NCBI GenBank assembly: GCA_019044685.2
Contig: JAGTXX020000011.1
Location: 434,001-498,000, forward strand
Reading direction: 5' to 3'
Length of the DNA: 64,000 nucleotides
From: Nannochloris sp. 'desiccata'
Lineage: Eukaryota; Chlorophyta; Trebouxiophyceae; Chlorellales; Chlorellaceae
The translations under genes and the position numbers were made by a program. Positions 56,497-64,000 of this stretch are shown here, one piece after another; the first letter of the stretch is position 1; each line of letters starts with the position of its first letter. The notes under the pieces were generated by a model. That model searched no databases. It was not told where the DNA came from and worked only from the letters and a program-made list of their open reading frames with translations.

Positions 56497-56519
56497 AGTG
56501 GCGTTTCTGAAACGCCGCT
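56497..56519. repeat. Hairpin with 10-bp arms around CTG
   Basis: AGTGGCGTTT and AAACGCCGCT pair with one G-T wobble around a 3-nt loop. It shares the GGCGTTT core with the nearby 28-bp direct repeat. Confidence 0.75.
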
Positions 56520-56694
56520 CTTTTCATTCAGACCCTGAAAAATGGATCTGGATCCTTTCCAGTGAAGAATTCATTCTTTGCTCAACATTTTTTATGTTGT
56601 ATTGATGGGTAATCAAAGTATCTCTGGTTATCTATCACCTTTCTTGAGTTAAAATGTAGGGTTTTTGCCTTTTGCTCATTACTGCCAGGTATGG

Positions 56695-56722
56695 TGGTTG
56701 GTGGCGTTTTGCATATTCACCG
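56695..56722 (+). repeat. 28-bp direct repeat, copy 2
   Basis: Second copy of the repeat at 56324-56351, same orientation, no mismatch over 28 bases. Confidence 0.85.
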
Positions 56723-57184
56723 CCCCATGCTTATGTTTTTGGGTTGGCTAACCTCAATTCTAGACTCTTGTCTTTTTTCTACTTTTTATACATTCCCATG
56801 TTATAGGGAAGCCTGCGAGTCACCTGACTCTCTCACCAGGGCGGTGGGACTGGGCCACATGTAAGATCCTCAATCAATCAATCAATTCAATCTGATGGCG
56901 ATGCACTCTGCCCACTGATTCCTTTGCGGAGAAGAAATATGAGAGAATATATTTATATTAGCGGCATCTAAAAGGGTCTTAGAACTATAATCCAACTCCT
57001 CTATGCGTTTTCTAATTTGGGTGAAGTAGACTTTCGTCGTCATTTCCCGAGGTTTTTCATGCAAAATCCAGTCAACCGCAAATCAAAGTTATGGCGCCCT
57101 TGGCTTGGCCTTTTCTACCTCATAAACTCTAAAATTTCTTACATTTCCGTTTCAATCCATCACTAACATATATCATTACTCTAA

Positions 57185-58084
57185 TTATTGATTGGCCAGC
57201 TCATCAGCCCTAGAGGCAGCTGCATTTACAGCATTAATAAAAGCAGCCCTCACCCCAGCCTTTTCCAATTCATGGACCCCGGCAATAGTCGTCCCTGCAG
57301 GGCTTGTCACCATATCTTTCAACACACCGGGATGTTTCCCAGTTTCAAGTACCATTTTAGCGGATCCAAGAACCGTCTGAGCGGCCAACTGCTGAGCTAT
57401 GTCTCGAGGAAGTCCAGCCCTGACACCGCCATCAGCCAATGCTTCTATCATAACAAATACATACGCAGGACCACTTCCACTGAGACCAGTGACCGCGCTG
57501 AGCAATTTTTCATCTACACGGTAGATGGTACCCACGGAGCTGAAGAGCTTACGGACCAATTCTGCGTCACCATCGTCAGCGTTGCCTCCAAGGCACATTG
57601 CTGCGGCGGTTTCCCCAACAAGGCATGGTGTATTAGGCATGACACGAATAACACGCGAATCGGCACCGGCAGCTTCTTTTAATGTTTGTAAAGTGACACC
57701 AGCTGCGATGGATACAACTACAGTGTTGGGCTGTAACTGGGGGCGAACTTCCTGTAAGACCACGGCGACGTATTGAGGCTTGACGGCGACAAAAACAACA
57801 TCACTGCCAGCGACTACCTGCATAGAAGAATCAAACAGGGCTTATGATCGTTAAATGATGGGTAAATAAGTGAAGCAAAAAAAATAGTTTAGAAGCAAAC
57901 TTGCCTCTGCGTTGCTGTCGACAGCAACGGCGCCAAAAGAGCGGAATACCTCTTTGCGCACTTCCATAGGATCTGTAGCGCGAATGTCTCCAGGATGGGC
58001 GATTCCTGCATTGATAAATCCACGTGCCAGAGCTTCAGCCATCTGACCAGCGCCGATAAAACCAATCTTTTTGCCTTCTGCCAT
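57185..58084 (-). CDS. P5CR: Pyrroline-5-carboxylate reductase
   Basis: Exons 58084-57905 and 57817-57185 encode 270 residues, the usual length (E. coli ProC 269). It reduces pyrroline-5-carboxylate to proline with NAD(P)H. Motifs: IGFIGAGQMAEALARGF (Rossmann), VVFVAVKPQ, RVMPNTPCLVGE and the C-terminal LSGSGPAYVFVMIEALADGG plus DMVTSPAGTTIAGVHELE dimer/active-site block. The intron (87 bp) begins with GC, not GT: the exon ends GAG and the intron starts GCAAGT, the classical GC-AG donor. No GT donor keeps the frame. A non-ATG frame continues upstream of 58084; the Met there directly precedes the first strand. No transit peptide, so probably cytosolic. Confidence 0.96.
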
Positions 58085-58542
58085 TTTAGGAACTAGATTG
58101 ATGTGTGGAGACTTGAAAGGAATTTCACTAGAGGCCAAGATACAGGTCGCTAGAAGTTGGATCAGTCAAATTTGATGCTGTTGAAGGTAAAAAATAATAT
58201 GGAATAAAATGGGTCAGACTGAGTTGATGAGCCAAATATTTTGAGACTTTAGATGACTGGGCACTTCATATAGCAGGAGGATAAAAATCATCAATATTTT
58301 TATGAGTTCTCCGATATTACCTCAGCAGGATACAAGGCGCTGCCGTGCTAAAGAACCTCTATATTTTAAAAATATTATTATTATTTTGAAAATCGAATCG
58401 TTGTCTGCACCTGCAGATCGGTTAAAAAAAAGCCACAAGAAACGCCAATATTACTTCAGCATGGGCATAACTAATTTCAAAAATTGATGCAAGCATTGAA
58501 ATAATTATTGCTGTCACATCCGGCTTAAATTACAGATTTCCG
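58085..58542. promoter_or_regulatory. Divergent intergenic region between P5CR and BRF1
   Basis: 458 bp between divergent starts, presumably with both promoters. AT-rich with no clear TATA element, repeat or RNA gene recognised. Confidence 0.35.
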
Positions 58543-60063
58543 ATGGCAGACGGCATCGCCAGCGGTGCGGGAGCACCCCAGCAACCCCTCCAGTGCCCTA
58601 AATGCAACAAATCCTCCGTGTCCTTTGACTACCTCTCAGGACTTGCTGTATGCGAATTATGCGGACGCGTCCTTCAAAACGAAGACCTCGTTGCTTCTAT
58701 ATTTATTGAAGGTGATCAACGTCCTCAAGGCGTTTTTATTTCACAAAAAGATTCAGGCCTTGGCGCCTCTGCCTCGAATCTCCACGGTACGGGTCTCGGT
58801 CGTACAATACAACGTAATCGTACAAATGAACCTATGCACAAACTCCGACAGCACCTTAAACTCGTAGCAGACGGCTTGTCCCTTTCAAATGAAGTCACCG
58901 AGGAAGCTGAAGAATATTTAGAGCGCTTGCGCCCTGATATGCCCGGCACGTGGCGACGGGAAGACCTCGCAGCAGCTGCTGCGTATATAGCTGTACGACA
59001 TAATAACCTACCATTAACTTTATTAGACGTAGCAAAGGCGACGCATATAGATGTTTATACGCTAGGTAAATTTTATAGACAAGCCACAGAGACGCTCGGC
59101 ATCCCGCCACCACAAGTGCAGGCGCAATCGTTGTTAGCGCGCGCTGTAAGTAAATTAGAATTGGAAAGTAAAAGCGTGTGTACGCAAGTTGAAGGGGATG
59201 CTGCGTTCATGATGGATTGGATTGATAGACATCTAATTGGGGGAAGTAGACATCCGTTAGTGGCTGTAGGGGCGGCGTTGGTCGTTGCCCTAGAAACGAA
59301 TAATGTAAGCTTGAGATTCTGATTCTCTCCTTACTAGATTATCATATTTCTGATGAGTTGCATAGTCAATTATTGTCCTTATCATTAAAATATACTAATA
59401 TATCGTCTATTAGTACTAAATCAACCTTGTTATTTGCTTATTTTTTCTCTATTTTCAAAATTGCAGGTGGCAGTCGGGCATCAATATATCGCTGGTTTTC
59501 TTCATATTGGTCCTGAATCTATTGCCCATCGATTACACCAAGTTAAAGAGAAATTCCTTTCTTTTAGGCATTTACTACCATATGGAAACACAATAAACGC
59601 AAAGAATGTGTTTAGCCATGCACGGGCGATTGCTAGAATGAGTAATGTACTTGAACAACAGAGCACAGCAGGAGCGGGAGCAACGACTGGGGCAGCAGTA
59701 GCAGAAGGCAATATTAACAACTTTGGAGAATTGGGCCCAGCGAGTAAAGCGTTAGCAGAATCTCAAAAGCCTGCATTAGAAGCTGCGAAATTACAAGCAA
59801 AGGTCCCTAAAGATTACAGCAAAAGAAGAAAACGCGTCAGATTTGAACAAGAGGAAGAAAGAAAAGAAGAAGCGAGATCTTTGGAGGTAGCTGCAGAGTC
59901 AGGTGGAGATGACGTGGATGAGTTTGACTCTGATTTAGATGCATCGGATTCGGAATTAGATATGTATTTGAGGAGTTCAGAGGAAGTTGAAGCGTTTAAA
60001 GAGGCGTATGAGGCTTTGGAAGGAGCGACAGCCTCTGTGGAGAAGAGCCTCAAGGGGGTTTGA
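58543..60063 (+). CDS. BRF1: TFIIIB subunit BRF1-like (TFIIB family)
   Basis: Exons 58543-59304 and 59467-60063 (162-bp intron, phase 0) give 452 residues. A zinc ribbon holds C18, C21, C37 and C40 (CPKCNK ... VCELCG). Two cyclin-fold repeats follow, the first with RREDLAAAAAYIAVRHNN and DVAKATHIDVYTLGKFYRQ, the second with HPLVAVGAALVVAL and VAVGHQYIAGFLHIGPESI. The C-terminus is basic and then acidic with DASDSELDMYLRSSEEVEAF, which resembles the TBP-binding homology block II of BRF1. That tail favours BRF1 (RNA polymerase III: tRNA and 5S genes) over TFIIB (Pol II), which ends after the cyclin folds. The family is certain; BRF1 versus a plant-type TFIIB-related protein is likely but not proven. 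Confidence 0.72.
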
Positions 60064-60842
60064 GAAGAGTTTAGGAAATTCTGCTTGTTCGCTATTGACA
60101 CTAGTATATGTTCTTACAATTTACTTAAGTATTCCTTTCATTGCAGTTTATTATGTACCTAATTTTGATACTTATTATTAATATTACTGAATTTCCAAGC
60201 TAGAGATAGGCACCACCTTCAGCGGGCAGTGGAGGTTGAGGTATTGAATTCTACTCTGGGTGGCAAAGCAGCTCTTAATTTAACCAAATCTCGTTTCTGA
60301 AAGTTTATAGCAAAGATACAAAAGGCATTTCTAAGGCGTATGCACCTTTACCACTTAAATTTTACTCCTCAATTTTTTTCTCCTCCCGTCTCACTTGGTC
60401 AATTTCTTTTGCTTTCAGGATGAGATTATGGAAACAAGAGTGACGACCAGGATGACGAAATGGCATCAATTTTAATATCGATGCAAAGCAGGTCTTTATA
60501 ATCAAGCAGATTTCTTTGGGGGCGGTTAAAGAAAGCATTTCTAAATTTCGTTACAGCCTTGGAGCGGTGTTCTGACAATGAGTCTGTAAACACCTTTGCT
60601 GTATATTTTAATCTGATTTCTTGCTAGAACTTGCAACTAGATATAGTAAAAGAAGTGTATATAATGAAGCTAAATTCTCTGCTGAGCTCTTAAGAGCCCA
60701 AGCCCAAAAGTCCCTAGGCGGCTTGCCGGTGCCAAAGCACTGGCCAGTAAGGAAAGATCAATCAGAGGGTCTACTTCTTTGGCCCCCTGCCCCTTCCAGA
60801 TCAAATTACTTTGTTGCCAAACCTACTATCTCAATAAAAATC
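60064..60842. other. Intergenic region upstream of SRP68
   Basis: 779 bp in tandem orientation. From 60612 the SRP68 frame is open without an ATG, so a spliced upstream extension is possible, but the Met at 60843 aligns well with plant SRP68 starts. Nothing else recognised. Confidence 0.4.
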
Positions 60843-62997
60843 ATGGAGGTGGAAGCTCCAGCTGAGGGCGCCGCGCCAATTCAATATTCATTAAATGTTT
60901 TGGACATTGTTAGGACTGCACAAGGCTTGCATGGTCTCAAGCACTCGGAATATCTCAGATATAGGTATGCAAACGGTTGATGAATGTATATCGCTGCGAT
61001 TCTTGTCTTTACAAAGTTGGGGATGACTGATCAATCATTTTCTTCCATTAATCATCACCGCAGGGAATATTGCTCTCGTCGCTTAAGACGTATCTACAAA
61101 GGCGTCAAATTCCTTCATGGACGTGGTAGATTCCAGAAAAAGAAGCTAGAGCCTGACGCTATCGCAGACGAAAGGTAAGTTTGAAATCACACATCTCCTG
61201 TTGCCTCGGTAACCCTCTGTTTCACTAATAAATATACAAACTAAACTCTTTCGCTTTATGGAACACCAATATTGCAGACACCTTCACGTACCACTTGTTC
61301 AAGCAGAGCGGGCTTGGGCGCACGCCATGGACCTTAAGAACCAAATCGAACAAGACATGGAAACAAAAAAACGCCATCAACTGATTCGTAGGTTATCTAA
61401 GGCAGTTGCCCACGCAGGAGAGCTCGTGCAACTGACCTCTTCCCGCTGTGATGCTCGTTCGAACCTTGAAGCTGAAGCGTATAGCGCCTGGATGGCTGGA
61501 ACGTTGCTCCTTGAAAAAGAAAGCGACTGGGAGGGCGCTTTGACATCTTTCCTTCGCAGTAAGCAATTGCTTGAAGGTCTATTTCAAGTAGGAGACTTTG
61601 AGCAACGTGGCACCTGCCGCCATTTTCTGGATCAAGTAGAACCTGCAGTGCGTTTTTGTGAGTATCAAATCAGCCGGAGAGGCGGTGCAGCGCCTGATAC
61701 AGCTGCATTGTTAGCTTCTGCGGCAGCTGTGGGCGGGCCTGGACAGGATGTCTTAGCCTCAAAATTGGCGTCATTAGCTGCAGAAGCCCAGGCGCAGCGT
61801 GCTGCGTCGACCTCCGAAGTCAGCTGGAATGGGGAAACGCTACCCGTACGGGATGATCGCTGCAGATTGGCTGTTCATTCAGCACAAGAGCTGGAAGCAC
61901 AGCTGAAAACCAGTACGGTCGGTCGTGATGGAAGTGAGGCAGAGCCCATGAAGGGCGTTGAAGGTGGCGTAGACCCTCGCATAGCCTTATACGATAGAAC
62001 AATTAACGCATATTCCGAAGCGAGAGCAGCAGCACGTGCTGCAATGCAGCTTAGCTTACAGGGTGAAGGTGCGGAGGAGGCCAGAGCCGAGCTGGAGGCA
62101 CTGGGCCGTGCTCTCCTCGGACTTGAGCTCCAGCACACCATAGCACGAAATCTCACCCTCGCACAATCTGCGGAAAAAAGATTAAGTAGGGCATTGCGTC
62201 GCCAATTTATTGCTATTAATAGCAGCGGAGCGGCAGCAAAGGCTGCTGCAAAGGATAAAACTGAGCGCCCTGTCAGAGCCGAAGATGTGGCACGGTTGTT
62301 TGATACCTTGGTCGCCAACGCTTCTGAGCTTAATGATTTAGCTGCTGCAGTCGGTGGTGCTGCAGGTGAGACGCTCATGGATGACTGTGCTGCAAAGACT
62401 GCTCATTATCAAGCAGCACGATGCGTATTTGCAGCCCATGCCTGCCTTGCCGGAGCGCAGTGGCCTCAAGCTGCTGCATTGTTCCAACGCGCTGAAGAAC
62501 GATGCAGTCAGGCTGTTGCAAAGTATAACGAAGGCGCTGTTCCTGACGCAACAGGAAAAGCACATTTGGCCAAATTAGCGCAGCAAGCCAAGGCCTTTGC
62601 GACTGTAGCAGCAGCTGAGCTCAGGGCCACAGAGCTGCGGGAATCTGCTGCAGCAGCTGAGCAAGTCGACTCTTTGGCTTTGGAAGGCAGTGGCAGATCT
62701 GGAACTATAGCAGCAGCAAATGGTGTGAAACGTACTAGAGAAGCAGCGGGTTTCTTAGCGGAGTCCATGGACGAGTGGGAAGCCTTTATTGGTCACGGCA
62801 TGAGAGATCCTCGCATTGCCCCGTTGCCTCCACCGCCTGCCTTGGTTCCCGTCAGGCCTATTGTGCTTGATACTGCATTAATGTGTATTGAGCCACCAAG
62901 TGTGGAACATCGTGCACCTAAAAGGCAAGCTGCTGCTGCAGGGGCTGGTGCTGAGGATGGGGGCATGGTGTCACGCCTCTTTGGTTGGGGACGGTGA
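60843..62997 (+). CDS. SRP68: Signal recognition particle subunit SRP68
   Basis: Exons 60843-60964, 61064-61174 and 61278-62997 give 650 residues in frame. SRP68 pairs with SRP72 and remodels SRP RNA in cytosolic targeting of secretory proteins to the ER. The RNA-binding part is typical: AQGLHGLKHSEYLRYRREYC, RRLRRIYKGVKFLHGRG, then AERAWAHAMDLK and RLSKAVAHAGELVQL. The extreme C-terminus PIVLDTALMCIEPP ... VSRLFGWGR matches the SRP72-binding tail (in animals 'LFFDLALNHV ... GIFGF'). Two introns fall in the conserved basic region with correct phase. Very confident. Confidence 0.95.
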
Positions 62998-63164
62998 AAA
63001 ACAAAGTATAAATAAATATAAAATATTGTTGCATGAAAATGTTTTTAGAGAATTTTTGTAAAATCTTCAAAACTGATGTACAAGCAGCGATTGGCGTTTA
63101 CATTCATGAAGTATCAGTATAAGGGGAAAAATAACAAACTTACTTCTTAAGGTATAATACATGT
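62998..63164. other. Short convergent gap with 3'-end signals
   Basis: 167 bp between SRP68 and the DUF819 gene. TGTAA at 63057-63061 on the plus strand and its complement near 63097 on the minus strand are candidate polyadenylation signals for the two genes. Confidence 0.35.
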
Positions 63165-64000
63165 TTATGTTGCTAGCCAAGTACCTATTGCCAATCCAAT
63201 CCCGTTTGCTATTGCATAACCCAACGCTCCAGTCAATACAGCTGGCTGTATCAACGACGTCCACCCTTTTGCCCCCGCCATTGCTGCAGCTGTGGCAGGG
63301 CCGCCCACGTTTGCATTTGAGGCAATAAGGATCAAAGGCAGTGGTATTTTCATAAAGATGCCAAGAATTAATGAAACGCCCAATTGAATACTTAATTGTA
63401 TAGCAATGAAGACTAACAACCATCCCGAGCCACGTAAGGCACTAAAACTCCCTGCTGCTGCTCCTATTGTGGCAAAGAAAAACATCATTAATGCACCGCC
63501 AATTGCCTCGGCCCCATTAAAACCCGAAAACCTTCCTGAACCTTCATTTCCTCTAGGATTAGTCCTTTTAATCACCCTTCTGTGTAGATAGCCCGCTAGG
63601 GTTGCAATTCCAGATGCTATAAGGGCGGTAAAAGCTAGTCCACCGCTGGAAAACCCTACCCAAGTCGAGAGAGCGTTGCCAGCACCGCAGGCAACAACCG
63701 CTGCGGCGAGTGCCAGGCCAACACTCTCTGACGTCACTTTATTGCTACTGTTTCCTTCTTCATTATCTTTATCTGTACTTAAATTTAGTAAAGAGGCTGG
63801 AAGCTGTGCTGGAATACTCATAAGCACTGCTATGTACGCAGCCATAGCTAGGTTGTCGGAGACCATTGCAGCAGCGAGAGTAGAACCGGCTGTCAGGCCT
63901 AACAACCCACTAACCGCTGCAAAATTTACACTGCCACCTATGTAGCTGGCACAAAGAGCTGCAGCCACTTTGGAGCCATCAGGACCAAGGTATCTGCCTA
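63165..64000 (-). CDS. DUF819 (YjcL-like) membrane protein, 5' partial
   Basis: The frame is open to the right window edge, so the N-terminus and start are missing; 278 residues are visible. About eight hydrophobic helices fill the segment. Typical DUF819 elements are RYLGPDGSKVAAALCASYIG, GGSVNFAAVSGLLGL, MVSDNLAMAAY, GFNGAEAIGGALMMFFFATI, SNANVGGPATAAAMAGAKGW and the C-terminal GYAIANGIGLAIGTWL. The two duplicated 'GG.VN/NVGGPATA' elements resemble the core of citrate/glutamate-type symporters, so transport is likely, but no DUF819 substrate is known to me. Land-plant members are predicted plastid proteins; the presequence would lie outside the window. Confidence 0.85.
   Translation of the reverse strand, partial: GRYLGPDGSKVAAALCASYIGGSVNFAAVSGLLGLTAGSTLAAAMVSDNLAMAAYIAVLMSIPAQLPASLLNLSTDKDNEEGNSSNKVTSESVGLALAAAVVACGAGNALSTWVGFSSGGLAFTALIASGIATLAGYLHRRVIKRTNPRGNEGSGRFSGFNGAEAIGGALMMFFFATIGAAAGSFSALRGSGWLLVFIAIQLSIQLGVSLILGIFMKIPLPLILIASNANVGGPATAAAMAGAKGWTSLIQPAVLTGALGYAIANGIGLAIGTWLAT

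Larger units (their letters stand above)
55456..57184. other. Gene-free segment rich in hairpins
   Basis: 1.73 kb with no convincing coding frame. From about 55670 to 56900 it differs from other gaps: several strong inverted repeats, a 28-bp direct repeat and patches of GC-rich sequence among AT-rich stretches. No tRNA, rRNA or spliceosomal snRNA was recognised by eye. The right end (about 56900-57184) is plain AT-rich sequence and presumably contains the P5CR 3' UTR (minus-strand TGTAA near 57137). Organelle-derived insert, decayed mobile element and structured noncoding RNA are all possible. Confidence 0.5.

Noticed and set aside
55660..56500. tRNA, rRNA or spliceosomal snRNA in the hairpin-rich gap
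   Set aside because: No tRNA T-loop consensus or recognisable U1, U2, U4, U5 or U6 core was found by eye on either strand.
58543..60063. General TFIIB rather than BRF1
   Set aside because: TFIIB ends after the cyclin folds; the acidic C-terminal block with SELDMYLRSSEE fits BRF1 better.
60612..60842. Upstream extension of the SRP68 frame
   Set aside because: No ATG, and the Met at 60843 matches the usual SRP68 start position. Kept only as a note.

Overview
This is nuclear DNA of a photosynthetic eukaryote, most likely a green alga (Chlorophyta; the class cannot be fixed from sequence alone). The genes carry short GT-AG introns of about 88-184 bp, usually one per gene, and exon joins that I checked by hand keep the reading frame. 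Green-lineage markers include an octatricopeptide-repeat (OPR) organelle RNA-binding protein, an AINTEGUMENTA-type double-AP2 factor, DGS1/NCA2, an AtABCG24/28-like transporter, the STAR1/STAR2 aluminium-tolerance type ABC pair and a DUF819 membrane protein. O-phosphoseryl-tRNA(Sec) kinase implies selenoprotein synthesis, which many green algae have and land plants lack.

Layout, left to right. 0-11 kb: an amino-acid permease cut by the window edge and broken by a frame shift, a membrane-anchored serpin (-), a HARE-HTH/DDT/WSD chromatin protein (-), the OPR protein (+) and SUMO (-). 11-24 kb: prolyl 4-hydroxylase with ShKT tail (+), a coiled-coil protein with a degenerate kinesin-like head (-), DGS1 (+), and a four-exon Mrr-like nuclease / SF2 helicase fusion (+), which is the most unusual gene here. 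23-33 kb: proteasome beta5, a short-chain dehydrogenase and PEX11 (all -), an ankyrin protein (+), an ENT nucleoside transporter and an Aven-like protein (-), and a FAD oxidoreductase (+). 33-43 kb: STAR1 and STAR2 head to tail 98 bp apart, an ABCG transporter with a Cys-rich ectodomain, an alanine-rich probable plastid protein with strong codon bias (all +), and PSTK (-). 43-55 kb: a probable Treslin/TICRR replication-initiation protein (-), a LAMMER/CLK kinase (+) and the AP2 factor (-). 55.5-57.2 kb: a gene-free, hairpin-rich segment of unknown origin. 57-64 kb: pyrroline-5-carboxylate reductase with a GC-AG intron (-), BRF1 of TFIIIB (+), SRP68 (+) and a DUF819 protein running off the right edge (-).

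Most genes are housekeeping genes on alternating strands without functional clustering. The clear exception is STAR1-STAR2, which together would form one transporter and keep a bacterial operon-like order. The candidates for something new are the restriction-enzyme-like nuclease-helicase at 19.1-23.3 kb, the ATP-site-less kinesin-like protein, the hairpin-rich gap at 55.7-56.9 kb and the unrecognised plastid protein at 40-41.4 kb. No tRNA, rRNA, CRISPR array or intact transposon was recognised.
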